A DNA stretch of 64,000 nt from assembly GCF_001303895.1 (NCBI RefSeq), contig NZ_LJSD01000040.1, positions 1-64,000 of the forward strand, given 5' to 3'. This DNA is from Mesorhizobium sp. 1M-11 (lineage in GTDB: Bacteria; Pseudomonadota; Alphaproteobacteria; Rhizobiales; Rhizobiaceae). The notes below the pieces were generated by a model. The model was given only the letters and a program-made list of their open reading frames with translations. It was not told the origin of the DNA and did no database searches. Below, in pieces: positions 30,116 through 40,808 of the stretch (position 1 is the first letter of the stretch; every line of letters begins with the position of its first letter). A program made the position numbers and the translations under genes.

Positions 30116-31027
30116 TTAATTGTTCTCGCGTGGGATGAGGCGTTGCGCATAGCGCCTGACGACCGCGACGAATGCCTGTGTGGCCGGCGTGACGGATCGC
30201 CCGGTCGCGTGGATCATGGCCACCTCGCGCGCGATGTTGGGATCGACAAGCGGCTTGCCGGCCACCTTGCGGTGGCGTGCCGCCGCCAAGGCGTAGGCCG
30301 GTAGTACGGCCACACCCAATCCTGCTTCGACGAGTGCCAAGGCGGTCGTCACCTGGCTCACCTCGAAGGCGGGTTTCAACGGTATCTCGCTTGTTTCGAA
30401 GCCGACCTCGACCAGCAGGCGAATGCCACTGTCGCGCGTCAGCGTGATCAGCGGCTGATCCGCAAGATCGCGCCATCTGGCGGTGGCTGCATGCGCGAAA
30501 GGGGAGCGATCATCGCAGAACAACATCAGGCTGTCGCGCACCAGGGCGACGCGCTCGATACCTTCCTCGGCGGGTGAGAAGGTTCCGAGCCCGCAGTCGG
30601 CCTTGCCGCTGCGCACGGCTTCGACGATCTGCTCGGTGCCGACATCGGCAAGCTGTACGGCGATACCCGGATAGCTCTGCTGGAACTCGGCGATCGCCTG
30701 CGGCAGCACGACGGAAGCCAGCAGGGGTGGTGCTGCGATGCGCAAGCGCCCGCGTCTTCGCTCCGCCAGCATGTGAACGCCCTCCACCGCATGCTCCAGC
30801 TCTTCCATCACCTTCGTTGTGGAATTCTGGAACTCCCGGCCGGCATCGGTCAGCTCGACGCGGCGGGTGGTGCGGTCGAACAGGCGCACCGACAACTCGT
30901 CCTCAAGATCGCGGATTGCCTGCGAGAGCGCAGGCTGCGCGGTACCCAGGCGTTTCGATGCGCGCGAGAAATTGCCGAGTTCAGCGACCGCCAGGAACTG
31001 CTGGATCTGCTTGATGGTGATCTTCAT
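30116..31027 (-). CDS. LysR-type regulator (CynR/BenM-like)
   Basis: The 303-residue product has the usual LysR layout: HTH in the first 60 residues (FSRASKRLGTAQPALSQAIRDLEDELSVRLFDR) and a two-lobe effector domain. It is convergent with the hydrolase gene and divergent from the aldehyde-dehydrogenase operon across a 194-base gap. That gap contains three AAATCCAT repeats and a 12-bp palindrome. It likely regulates the operon starting at 31222, independently of the first LysR. The effector is unknown. Confidence 0.88.
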   Translation of the reverse strand: MKITIKQIQQFLAVAELGNFSRASKRLGTAQPALSQAIRDLEDELSVRLFDRTTRRVELTDAGREFQNSTTKVMEELEHAVEGVHMLAERRRGRLRIAAPPLLASVVLPQAIAEFQQSYPGIAVQLADVGTEQIVEAVRSGKADCGLGTFSPAEEGIERVALVRDSLMLFCDDRSPFAHAATARWRDLADQPLITLTRDSGIRLLVEVGFETSEIPLKPAFEVSQVTTALALVEAGLGVAVLPAYALAAARHRKVAGKPLVDPNIAREVAMIHATGRSVTPATQAFVAVVRRYAQRLIPRENN

Positions 31028-31068
31028 GCGGAGACGTTTTTGATGCTGGTGACCACGTCGGTCGGTAG

Positions 31069-31138
31069 AAATCCATTCATATGGAAATCAGTATTAATTT
31101 ATCAGATAAATCCATCTTGTCGATATATCGAAATCCAT
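31069..31138. promoter_or_regulatory. Regulatory region with three direct repeats and a palindrome
   Basis: AAATCCAT occurs at 31069, 31108 and 31131 on the plus strand. TCGATATATCGA, a perfect palindrome, lies at 31120-31131, abutting the third copy. TCCAT-TCAT-ATGGA at the first copy is an extra short inverted repeat. The region is AT-rich relative to its neighbours and lies between the divergent LysR and aldehyde dehydrogenase genes. Confidence 0.5.
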
Positions 31139-31221
31139 TGATCTTGGCGTTGAGGACGTCGCGAGCCGAGGCTGTGCGACGCTTTTGGGAATTCATGCCA
31201 GTACGGAGCTGAGACGCCCCT

Positions 31222-32655
31222 ATGTCGAACTACCCCGATCTTCAGCTCTATATCGGAGGCGCCTGGCGCAAGACGGCAGAGACATTGCCGGTCATCAATC
31301 CAGCCGATGAAAGTGTGATCGGCGCGGTGCCGGTGGCGTCGACGAACGACCTCGACGCGGCACTCGAGGCGGCCGAGCGCGGCTTTGCCGTCTGGCGCAG
31401 AACATCACCGGCGCGCCGTGCGGAGATTCTCCGCAAGACCGCCTCGCTCTTGCGCGAGCGCATCGACGAAATCGCGCTCGATATCACCCGCGAACACGGC
31501 AAGCCGTTTCAGCAGGCACGTCTTGAAGTCATCCGTGGCGCGGAGTTCTTCGAGTGGGATGCTGGCGAGGCGCAGCGCACCTATGGGCGGGTCATTCCGA
31601 GCGAGCCAGGTATCCGCTACGTCGTGCATCATCAGCCGATCGGTACGGTGGCAGCGTTTTCGCCCTGGAACTTTCCGCTCAGCCAGCCGGCCCGCAAGAT
31701 TGCCGGCGCGCTTGCCGCCGGCTGTTCGATCATCATCAAGGCATCGGAAGAGACACCTGCGGGGTGTCTCCACATCGCCCGTGCCTTCCACGATGCCGGT
31801 CTTCCAGCAGGTGTGCTCAATCTCGTCTTCGGTGTGCCCGCGCAGATCTCAGAATACCTCATCCCGCACGAGCAGGTGCGGCTGATCGCTTTCACCGGTT
31901 CGACCGCGGTTGGAAAGCGGTTGACCGGCCTCGCCGCGCAATATGTGAAACCTGCTTTGATGGAGCTTGGCGGCCATGCTCCCGTCATCGTCTGCGATGA
32001 TGCCGACCCGGTGAAGGCAGGCATCGCGTCGGCCATCCGCAAGGTGCGCAATGCCGGTCAGGTCTGCACCTCTCCGACACGCTTCTTCGTTCATGAGAAG
32101 ATCTACAAGCCTTTCACGGATGCGTTCGTCGAGCGTGCCCGCCAGGTGAAGACCGGAAATGGTCTCGACGAAGGCACGGAAATGGGGCCGGTGGCGAACC
32201 ATCGTCGCGTCGAAGCCCTGGAGGCGCTGGTGGCCGATGCGGTGTCAAAAGGCGCGAAACTCCTGATTGGCGGGGAGCGTCCGGGTAATCGCGGCTATTT
32301 TTATCCGCCGACTGTTCTCGCGGACGTGCCTGCCAATGCCCGGGTAATGCGCGAGGAGCCGTTTGGGCCGCTGGCGGTGATCAATCCGGTGCCGTCCCTG
32401 CAAGACGCAATCGAGAAGGCGAATGGCGTGCCCTTCGGTCTCGCCGCTTATGCCTTCACCAATTCGGCCGCCAATGTCGACCAGATCACCGACGATCTGG
32501 AAGCCGGCAACGTCTCCATCAACACGCTCGAGGCTTCAGTCGCTGAAACGCCGTTCGGCGGTATCAAGGAGAGCGGCTTCGGTCGCGAGGGCGGGGCCGA
32601 GGGCATCATGCACTACATGGTGGTGAAAACCGTCTCGCACCGCATGGCGATCTGA
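31222..32655 (+). CDS. NAD(P)-dependent aldehyde dehydrogenase (succinate-semialdehyde dehydrogenase group)
   Basis: The product is 477 residues, the standard length. Landmarks include the FSPWNFPLSQPARKIAGAL cofactor region, general base Glu in MELGGHAP and catalytic Cys in RNAGQVCTSPTRF. It clusters by eye with semialdehyde dehydrogenases. In this operon, next to a 3-hydroxyanthranilate dioxygenase, it could oxidise a muconate semialdehyde. A decarboxylase for the dioxygenase product is absent, so this is open. A paralogue at 54913 shares long stretches but serves another operon. Confidence 0.85.
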   Translation: MSNYPDLQLYIGGAWRKTAETLPVINPADESVIGAVPVASTNDLDAALEAAERGFAVWRRTSPARRAEILRKTASLLRERIDEIALDITREHGKPFQQARLEVIRGAEFFEWDAGEAQRTYGRVIPSEPGIRYVVHHQPIGTVAAFSPWNFPLSQPARKIAGALAAGCSIIIKASEETPAGCLHIARAFHDAGLPAGVLNLVFGVPAQISEYLIPHEQVRLIAFTGSTAVGKRLTGLAAQYVKPALMELGGHAPVIVCDDADPVKAGIASAIRKVRNAGQVCTSPTRFFVHEKIYKPFTDAFVERARQVKTGNGLDEGTEMGPVANHRRVEALEALVADAVSKGAKLLIGGERPGNRGYFYPPTVLADVPANARVMREEPFGPLAVINPVPSLQDAIEKANGVPFGLAAYAFTNSAANVDQITDDLEAGNVSINTLEASVAETPFGGIKESGFGREGGAEGIMHYMVVKTVSHRMAI

Positions 32656-32669
32656 AGGGTCACAAGCCG

Positions 32670-34213
<1,544 letters not shown>

Positions 34214-34311
34214 CGGGGATGAAACATCAGGGCCTATTCACATGGGAGTAGGTCCTGTCTAACCTGCCGGCCAAGAAAAACGCCGAGACGGCGACAAACG
34301 GAGGAGAATGA

Positions 34312-35469
34312 ATGCTTACGCGAAAGACACTGCTTGCCGCCTCGGCGCTTCTGGCCACAACATTTGCGGCGTGGGCAGAGGATCCGGTCAAGATCGGCAT
34401 GATCACGACACTGTCCGGCCCGGCCGGTTATCTCGGCCAGGACGTCCGCGACGGTTTCAAGCTTGCCATGGAAGACAACAAGCTGGGTGGCGTCCCGGTC
34501 GAATTGCTGGTCGAGGATGACGGCTTGAAACCGGGGCAGGGCAAGCAGATCGCTGAGCGCTTCTTAAGTGAAAGCGGCGTGAAGCTCTTCACCGGCATCG
34601 TCTTCTCCAACGTGGCCGGCGCAACCGTGCCGGACATCGTCGACAACGAAGCTTTCTACATCAGCCCCAATGCCGGTCCGTCCAATCTTGCCGGCAAGGA
34701 ATGCAGCGAAAACTACTTCGTCGTCTCGTGGCAGAATGACAGCCTGCATGAGAGCGCCGGCCAGCTCGCCACCAATCTCGGCTACAAGAAGGCGTTCATC
34801 CTGGCGCCGAACTACCAGGCCGGCAAGGACGCTCTCGCCGGCTTCAAGCGCTTCTTCAAGGGCGAGATCGCCGGTGAGGTCTACACCCGCCTCGACCAGA
34901 CCGATTTTGCCGCCGAGATGGCGCAGATCCGTGCGGCTAAGCCGGATGTCGTGTTCCAGTTTCACCCGGGCGGTCTCGGCATCACATTCCTTCGCCAGTA
35001 TGAGCAGGCAGGCCTCGGCAAGGAGATCCCGATGGTGCTGGCCGAGCCATCGATGGATGGCGTGACGCTTGCGGCAGTCGGCGAAGCGGCAGTCGGCGTC
35101 AATGTTTCGGCGCACTGGAACACCGACTTCGACAATCCGGCCAACAAGAAGTTCATGGAAGCTTGGAACAAGGCCTACAATCGTCCGGCCACCTACTATT
35201 CCAGCCAGGGCTACGACACCGGCCAGCTGATCGCCTCGGCGCTCAAGGCATCCGGCGGTAAGCTGGACGACTCCTTCCGCGATGCCTTGCGCAAGGCCGA
35301 TTTCCAGTCGGTGCGCGGCAAGTTCGCCTTCGGTCCAAACCAGCATCCGATCCAGGACTGGTATGCATTGAAGGTCGAGAAGGGTGCCGACGGCAAGCCG
35401 GTCATCAAGACCGTCGGAGAGGTGTTCAAGGATCACGGCGACGCCTATTCGGCCGACTGCAAGATGTAG
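34312..35469 (+). CDS. Branched-chain-amino-acid-type ABC substrate-binding protein
   Basis: The product is 385 residues with signal peptide MLTRKTLLAASALLATTFAAWA; GGAGGAG lies upstream of ATG 34312. It is the LIV-type periplasmic binding protein that heads a complete ABC operon (livH, livM, livG, livF follow). It is closely similar to the orphan at 24689, with shared segments such as MITTLSGPAGYLGQD and LAPNYQAGK. Given the neighbours the ligand may be an aromatic amino acid derivative or quinolone carboxylate rather than leucine. Confidence 0.92.
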   Translation: MLTRKTLLAASALLATTFAAWAEDPVKIGMITTLSGPAGYLGQDVRDGFKLAMEDNKLGGVPVELLVEDDGLKPGQGKQIAERFLSESGVKLFTGIVFSNVAGATVPDIVDNEAFYISPNAGPSNLAGKECSENYFVVSWQNDSLHESAGQLATNLGYKKAFILAPNYQAGKDALAGFKRFFKGEIAGEVYTRLDQTDFAAEMAQIRAAKPDVVFQFHPGGLGITFLRQYEQAGLGKEIPMVLAEPSMDGVTLAAVGEAAVGVNVSAHWNTDFDNPANKKFMEAWNKAYNRPATYYSSQGYDTGQLIASALKASGGKLDDSFRDALRKADFQSVRGKFAFGPNQHPIQDWYALKVEKGADGKPVIKTVGEVFKDHGDAYSADCKM

Positions 35470-35548
35470 TCGCGCCGCTGCCGAATTGAGAGGAGAGGCG
35501 GTCTGAGCCGTCTCTCCACGTTTTCCTGTTTGCCCGAAGTGACCGCGT

Positions 35549-36463
35549 ATGACGCTCTTCCTCGAACAATTGCTGAACGGTGTGCAGTTCGGCGTGATGC
35601 TGTTCCTGATGGCCGCAGGCCTGACCCTGATCTTCGGCATCATGGGCGTCATCAACCTGGCGCATGGCTCCATCTACATGATTGGCGCCTATGCCGGCAC
35701 GTTCGTCGCGACGGAAACCGGCTCGTTCTGGCTGGGCATTCCTGCAGCGCTCGCGGCAGCAGCACTTGCCGGCGTAGTGATCGAGTTCCTGGTCGTGCGC
35801 CGGCTTTACGGGCGCGATCATCTTGACCAGGTTCTTGCCACCTTCGGCCTTATCCTGATCTTCAATCAGGCGGTCACCATGCTGTTCGGCCGCCAGCCGC
35901 TATTCGTCCAGATGCCGTCCATTCTGGACGGATCGGTCGAGTTGCTGCCGGGCCTTTCTTATCCGATCTATCGGCTCACCATCATCCTGGTCGGGCTGTT
36001 GGTCGCGTTCGGCCTCTACCTGCTGATCAATCGCACGCGCATCGGCATGCTGGTGCGAGCGGGCTCCACGAATCGCGAGATGGTGCGGGCACTCGGCGTC
36101 GACGTGCGGCTGCTCTACACGCTGGTGTTCGGCCTCGGCGCCTTGCTCGCCGGGCTCGCCGGTTTCATGGCTGGGCCGATCCTGGCCGTGCAGATCGGCA
36201 TGGGCGAGCAGATCCTGATCACGACCTTCGTGGTCGTGGTGATCGGCGGTGTCGGCTCCATCCGTGGCGCCTTCTTCGCCAGCCTGATCCTCGGCATCGT
36301 CGATACCGGCCTGCGCGCCTATCTGCCAGGGCTGCTGCGGCAAGTGATGGTCGGTCCGGAAGCCGATGCCCTGGGTGCGGGCATCTCCTCCATGGGCATC
36401 TATCTCTTGATGGCCATTGTCCTGTTGATCCGGCCCAAGGGCCTGTTCATCCGCAATTCCTGA
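35549..36463 (+). CDS. livH: ABC permease, LivH type
   Basis: The product is 304 residues with eight hydrophobic segments, beginning MTLFLEQLLNGVQFGVMLFLMA. It carries the LivH coupling region GMLVRAGSTNREMVRALGVDVRLL and the GGVGSIRGAFFASLILG segment. It pairs with LivM, encoded immediately after, to form the membrane channel of the importer fed by the binding protein upstream. Confidence 0.94.
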   Translation: MTLFLEQLLNGVQFGVMLFLMAAGLTLIFGIMGVINLAHGSIYMIGAYAGTFVATETGSFWLGIPAALAAAALAGVVIEFLVVRRLYGRDHLDQVLATFGLILIFNQAVTMLFGRQPLFVQMPSILDGSVELLPGLSYPIYRLTIILVGLLVAFGLYLLINRTRIGMLVRAGSTNREMVRALGVDVRLLYTLVFGLGALLAGLAGFMAGPILAVQIGMGEQILITTFVVVVIGGVGSIRGAFFASLILGIVDTGLRAYLPGLLRQVMVGPEADALGAGISSMGIYLLMAIVLLIRPKGLFIRNS

Positions 36464-37564
36464 TTGGGCTTGATTGTGAACAGCGAAACTTCCTTCAAGC
36501 GCCCGGCACTGCTTGCAGCCGTCCTCATCGTGCTGATCGCCTTGCCGACGATCGCGGACGCGACAGGCTATTCGGCACTGACCTCGCTTGCGACGCGCAT
36601 CCTGATCTACGGCATCGCTGCCGCCAGCCTCAATCTGGTGCTCGGCTATGGCGGGCTGGTCAGCTTCGGTCACGCCGCTTTCTTCGGCATCGGCGGCTAT
36701 GTCGTCGGCATCCTCTACCAGCACTACTCGCTCGAGGAGCCTCTCTTCGGCTTCATTCCCGGCACGAACCAGATGCTGATCACGCTGCCGGCGGCGATCC
36801 TGATCTCCGGGCTTGCGGCGGCGGCAATCGGTGCGTTGTCGCTGCGCACCGGCGGCGTGCAGTTCATCATGATCACGCTGGCTTTCGCGCAAATGCTGTT
36901 CTTCCTGTTCGTATCGCTGAAGACCTATGGCGGCGACGACGGGCTGATCATTCGCCGCACCAACGAATTGCCGGGCCTGAACATGCGAGACAAGCACACG
37001 GTCTACTATGTCTGCCTGGTCATAACGGCGGCGTTCTTCGCGCTGCTGTGGCGCATCGTGAATTCGCGCTTCGGCAATGTGCTGGTCGGCCTGCGCCAGA
37101 GCGAGAAGCGCATGGCGGCGATCGGCCTGCCGGCCTATCGCTACAGGTTGATGGCGTTCATCATTTCCGGCATGGGCTGCGGGCTTGCTGGGGCGTTGAT
37201 GGCCAATTTCCTGCGTTTCGCCAGCCCGGACATGATGCACTGGACCAAATCGGGCGAGCTGATGGTCATGGTCATCCTCGGCGGAGTTGGCACCTTGTTC
37301 GGCCCGTTGATCGGCGCCGCGGTCTTCATCGTCCTGGAAACCACCCTGGCCTCGTGGACGGAGAACTGGCAGCTGGCCCTCGGCTTCATCCTGCTGTTCG
37401 TGGTGCTCTATACGCATGGCGGCGTGCAGGCTCTCGTCCTGCGGCTAGCGCATCGGCCCGAAAATCGGAATCGATTTTCGGAAAGCACGATGCGCAGATT
37501 CAAAGTGTTAGAGCGTCCTTTGCGCGTCCGAAAGGACGCGCGGCGCTCTAATGGGAAGCGCTGA
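36464..37564 (+). CDS. livM: ABC permease, LivM type, with repeat-derived C-terminus
   Basis: The product is up to 366 residues. No ATG is available: TTG 36464, TTG 36470 or GTG 36476 may be used, the last giving VNSETSFKRPALLA. Membrane helices and the LivM coupling loop (GLRQSEKRMAAIGLPAYRYRL) are typical. The family region ends near LRLAHRP. The last 35 residues are read through a palindromic intergenic repeat (37458-37551), giving a basic tail that should be poorly conserved. The stop overlaps livG by one base. Confidence 0.9.
   Translation: MGLIVNSETSFKRPALLAAVLIVLIALPTIADATGYSALTSLATRILIYGIAAASLNLVLGYGGLVSFGHAAFFGIGGYVVGILYQHYSLEEPLFGFIPGTNQMLITLPAAILISGLAAAAIGALSLRTGGVQFIMITLAFAQMLFFLFVSLKTYGGDDGLIIRRTNELPGLNMRDKHTVYYVCLVITAAFFALLWRIVNSRFGNVLVGLRQSEKRMAAIGLPAYRYRLMAFIISGMGCGLAGALMANFLRFASPDMMHWTKSGELMVMVILGGVGTLFGPLIGAAVFIVLETTLASWTENWQLALGFILLFVVLYTHGGVQALVLRLAHRPENRNRFSESTMRRFKVLERPLRVRKDARRSNGKR
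37458..37551. repeat. Palindromic intergenic repeat element (rhizobial type) inside the livM 3' end
   Basis: Two hairpins in tandem. The first has arms CCGAAAATCG and CGATTTTCGG. The second has outer arms TTAGAGCG and CGCTCTAA and inner arms GCGCGTCC and GGACGCGC around GAAA. AAAGCACGATGCGCAGATTC links them. Elements of this form recur between genes in Mesorhizobium-type genomes as I know them. Here it is translated as the end of LivM and stops just before livG. Confidence 0.75.
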
Positions 37565-38322
37565 TGACCCAGCCCATCCTCAACGTTCGCGGACTGGTAA
37601 AACGCTTCGGCGGATTGCTTGCGACCGACCATGTCGACCTGACGGTCCAGCCGGGTGAAATCCACGCGCTGATCGGGCCGAACGGCGCTGGCAAGACCAC
37701 GCTGATTTCCCAACTTATGGGTGAGTTGAAGCCCAACGAGGGGACCGTCGAACTCGCGGGGCAGTCGCTGGACGCCTTGCCCACCGCGCAGCGCGTTGGT
37801 CTTGGCCTCGCCCGCACATTCCAGATCACCTGCCTGCTTCCCGACTACACCGTGATCGACAATGTCGCGCTGGCGGTGCAGGTGCGACAGGGACACTCCT
37901 TCCGCTTCTGGAAAAACGTCCGCGCCGATCACTCGTTGCGGGACGAGGCCTCCACCTTACTGACCGGCACCGGCCTGGAGCCGCGCGCGAACGAGCTGGT
38001 CGCCAATCTGTCGCATGGCGAGCAGAAACAGCTGGAGCTGACCATAGCGCTGGCAACACAGCCCCGGCTCCTGTTGCTCGATGAGCCGATGGCCGGTCTC
38101 GGCCATGTCGAAAGCCAGCAGATGATCGAAACCCTGCGTGGGCTGAAGAACCAGGTCTCGATGCTTCTCGTCGAGCACGACATGGATGCCGTTTTCGCGC
38201 TTGCGGATCGGATATCGGTCCTCGTCTACGGACGTGTCATCGCAAGCGGCAGCGTCGACGAGATCCGGCAGAACCCGGAAGTGCGCACGGCCTATCTGGG
38301 AGAGGGGGACGAGCTGTGCTGA
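37564..38322 (+). CDS. livG: ABC transporter ATPase, LivG type
   Basis: The product is 252 residues with Walker A GPNGAGKTTL, the signature LSHGEQKQLEL, Walker B LLLLDEPMAGL and the switch His in LLVEHDMDAVF. HG replaces the common GG in the signature. The protein hydrolyses ATP to drive the LivHM channel together with LivF. Its ATG overlaps the livM stop, and its end overlaps livF by seven bases. Confidence 0.95.
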   Translation: MTQPILNVRGLVKRFGGLLATDHVDLTVQPGEIHALIGPNGAGKTTLISQLMGELKPNEGTVELAGQSLDALPTAQRVGLGLARTFQITCLLPDYTVIDNVALAVQVRQGHSFRFWKNVRADHSLRDEASTLLTGTGLEPRANELVANLSHGEQKQLELTIALATQPRLLLLDEPMAGLGHVESQQMIETLRGLKNQVSMLLVEHDMDAVFALADRISVLVYGRVIASGSVDEIRQNPEVRTAYLGEGDELC

Positions 38323-39017
38323 AGGTTGCAAAGCTGCAGTCAGCCTATGGACCGAGCCAGGTTCTGTTCGACGTAGCGCTGGAGATCAACGACGGCGAGG
38401 TCGTCACACTCCTCGGCCGCAACGGCATGGGCAAGACCACAACCGTCAAATCCATCATGGGGCTGGTGAAGCCGCTGTCGGGCGAACTGCATTTCAGCGG
38501 CCAAAACGTGCTGGGCGCCGCACCGGAAAGGGTGGCGCGGCTTGGTGTCGGGTTGGTGCCCGAAGGGCGTCACACCTTCCCGACGCTGACGGTTCGCGAG
38601 AACCTCGTCGCAACGGCGGCCAACCGGCTCGGGCGCAAGAACCCGTGGACGCTGGAGCGCATCTACACGCTGTTTCCGCGCCTGCGCGAGCGGGCCAGCC
38701 AGGCTGCCGGCACCTTGTCGGGCGGCGAGCAGCAGATGCTGGTTGTCGGTCGCGCGCTGATGACCAATCCAAAACTGCTCATTCTCGACGAGGCAACGGA
38801 AGGGCTGGCACCGGTGATCCGTGCCGAGATATGGGGATGCATCGAAGCCTTGAAGGCGGAAGGACAATCGATCCTGCTGATCGACAAGAACCTGCATGTC
38901 CTCAAGCGGCTGGCCGATCGCCACTACATCCTCGAAAAAGGCCGCACGGTCTGGTCCGGCAGCAGCCAGGATCTGACGCGTGACGCCGAACTGGTGCACG
39001 GTTATGTCGGGCTCTGA
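38316..39017 (+). CDS. livF: ABC transporter ATPase, LivF type
   Basis: The product is 233 residues from GTG 38316. Walker A GRNGMGKTTT, signature LSGGEQQMLVVGRAL and Walker B LLILDEATEGL are present. The switch-His position reads LIDKNLHVL, with Lys-Asn in place of His, as is common in LivF. It completes the five-gene importer. Its final 14 bases overlap the aspartate-dehydrogenase-like gene. Confidence 0.95.
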   Translation: MLKVAKLQSAYGPSQVLFDVALEINDGEVVTLLGRNGMGKTTTVKSIMGLVKPLSGELHFSGQNVLGAAPERVARLGVGLVPEGRHTFPTLTVRENLVATAANRLGRKNPWTLERIYTLFPRLRERASQAAGTLSGGEQQMLVVGRALMTNPKLLILDEATEGLAPVIRAEIWGCIEALKAEGQSILLIDKNLHVLKRLADRHYILEKGRTVWSGSSQDLTRDAELVHGYVGL

Positions 39018-39825
39018 CCGGCGACGCCTCAATTTGTGTTTTATTGGCTGGGGTGCGATTGCCCAGGGCGTTGGCGCGTTGCTCGCAGAACGTCATCCGC
39101 AAGGCGTCAACATCATTGTTGTGGCCGTGCGCGACCAGCATCGTCATCGTGGCGATCTCCCAATTGGCGTGCGGCTGATCTCCGAGCCAGCCGAACTGGC
39201 CGGGCTCGGTCTCGACATGGTGATCGAGGCAGCCGGTCGCGACGCCGTCGCGGTCTGGGGCGAGGCGGCACTGCGCAATGCGGCCAGCTTCGTCGTCTCA
39301 TCGACCAGCGCGTTCTGTGACGACGCGCTGCTTGAGCGGTTCGTCTCCGTGGCAAAGGAGACAGGCAGCCGCATCGTTGTTCCTTCGGGCGCCCTGGGCG
39401 ATCTCGGTGCGCTGTCAGCTGCCAGCATTCTGCCGCTGGATGAGGTTGTCCATACCATCGTCAAGCCGCCTCGCGCCTGGCGCGGAACGCCGGCCGAAAC
39501 CATGCTCGACCTGGAGGCGCTTGCGGTTGCCTCACCGTTCTTCGACGGCAGCGCGCGTGAAGCTGCCGGCCGTTTCCCACAGAATGCCAATGTAGCGGTG
39601 ATTTCAGCGTTGTCGGGCATCGGTCTCGACAGAACCCGTGTGGTGCTCGTGGCCGATCCGGCAGCGCGCCGCAATGCTCATCGGGTCGAGGCCTCCGGTG
39701 CCTTCGGCAGGCTCGATCTGACACTCGAAAACGAACCGCTGGTCACCAACCCCAAATCGTCCGAAATGACTGCGCTCAGCCTCGTGCGTCTTGTCGAAAA
39801 TGCCGTTGCACCGCTCCTGCGCTAG
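39004..39825 (+). CDS. nadX: Aspartate dehydrogenase-like protein
   Basis: The product is 273 residues. ATG 39004 overlaps the livF end. The N-terminal Rossmann segment LCFIGWGAIAQGVGALL and the C-terminal aspartate-dehydrogenase domain (PPRAWRGTP..., FPQNANVAVISALSGIGLDRTRV) are clear; the catalytic His-containing region is less certain. The family converts L-aspartate to iminoaspartate, a precursor of quinolinate for NAD, or runs reductive amination. The 3-hydroxyanthranilate dioxygenase upstream also yields quinolinate, so an NAD-related or nitrogen-handling role in this operon is plausible. Confidence 0.8.
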   Translation: MSGSDRRRLNLCFIGWGAIAQGVGALLAERHPQGVNIIVVAVRDQHRHRGDLPIGVRLISEPAELAGLGLDMVIEAAGRDAVAVWGEAALRNAASFVVSSTSAFCDDALLERFVSVAKETGSRIVVPSGALGDLGALSAASILPLDEVVHTIVKPPRAWRGTPAETMLDLEALAVASPFFDGSAREAAGRFPQNANVAVISALSGIGLDRTRVVLVADPAARRNAHRVEASGAFGRLDLTLENEPLVTNPKSSEMTALSLVRLVENAVAPLLR

Positions 39826-39839
39826 CAGGGAAGTCCCTT

Positions 39840-40766
39840 CTAGTTTGCCCATTCTGGATCGGTGGTGAAGGCGATGGTTAGCCAGCGGTCCGGTCCTTCG
39901 TCGCCGAGAGCTTCGCCGACTTCATCGCGAATGAGGTCCCATTCCTGCAATCTTCTGGCTGGCCAATCCGATGGCACGATGAAGAACAGTTCGATCTGCC
40001 TGCCACGACCGACCCTGGCGACATAGGCGCGATAGTCCAGGAAGCCATGACGCTTCACGGTGTCCTCGGCGACCTGATCGACATGCCGCTTGAGGTCTGC
40101 CGGGGTAACCAGAAGAATGTCCGCCAGCGCCTGCTTGATCGTGCCCAGAGGGATCGGAATGATGATGACGCAGACCACGGCAAGCACGACCGGATCCACA
40201 TAGGGCGATGTCCATTCCAGGCTGCTGCCTTGCACCAGATAGCCAAAGACGAAGGCGATGAACAGGGCAGCCGTCAGGGACGCGGACATGACCCAGGCCT
40301 TGGCGTCGAGGGCGACAAAATCCGACTGGATGGTACGGTTTGCCCGGTGACCGTAGATCGCCATGCCGACGGTGACGGCGAGGGTTACCACTGCATAGAT
40401 GATGGCCTGATCGAAGTTCAGTTCACGTCCGCCCGACATGATGCTGCCGACCGCATTGATCAAGGCATAGATCGCCGCGCCCGAGAGCATGATGCCGTTG
40501 AGGCCGAGCACCATCGGCTCGAGATGCCAGAACCCCATGGTGAAGTGTTTCACCAGCTTGCTCCTGGCCGGTCCGACCGCGGTCGAAGAGGCGATCAGAT
40601 TGGCGACGAGCAGGGCAACGATGGTCATCGTTGCGTCGGTCAACGCATAGACGCCATCGAAGACGATCGCGAAGGAACCGGACAGAAGGCCGAACACGAT
40701 GCCGATCACGGCAAGGACGAAGGTGACGATGATCGATATCCGGAGAACACCCTGTTCCGTGTCCAT
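39840..40766 (-). CDS. CDF-family transporter lacking most canonical metal ligands
   Basis: The 308-residue protein starts at the ATG ending at 40766. Six membrane helices are followed by a cytoplasmic domain, as in cation diffusion facilitators. The metal site normally has H/D-x3-D in helices 2 and 5. Here helix 2 reads YALTD (one Asp kept) and helix 5 reads AWVMSAS (both ligands lost). It may therefore transport something other than zinc, or have another role. It is convergent with the nadX-like gene and shares no operon partner. Confidence 0.75.
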   Translation of the reverse strand: MDTEQGVLRISIIVTFVLAVIGIVFGLLSGSFAIVFDGVYALTDATMTIVALLVANLIASSTAVGPARSKLVKHFTMGFWHLEPMVLGLNGIMLSGAAIYALINAVGSIMSGGRELNFDQAIIYAVVTLAVTVGMAIYGHRANRTIQSDFVALDAKAWVMSASLTAALFIAFVFGYLVQGSSLEWTSPYVDPVVLAVVCVIIIPIPLGTIKQALADILLVTPADLKRHVDQVAEDTVKRHGFLDYRAYVARVGRGRQIELFFIVPSDWPARRLQEWDLIRDEVGEALGDEGPDRWLTIAFTTDPEWAN

Positions 40767-40808
40767 CGTCGCGTCCTCTTCGTATGAGCGATCCAAGATA
40801 TCAGTTTC

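Noticed and set aside
31069..31138. CRISPR-like repeats
   Set aside because: Only three 8-base copies with unequal 23-39 base spacing and no cas genes; a regulatory cluster fits better.
35900..37417. 505-codon minus-strand frame across livH and livM
   Set aside because: It is Gln/His/Arg/Asp-rich with no domain and exactly overlies two clear permeases; an antisense shadow.
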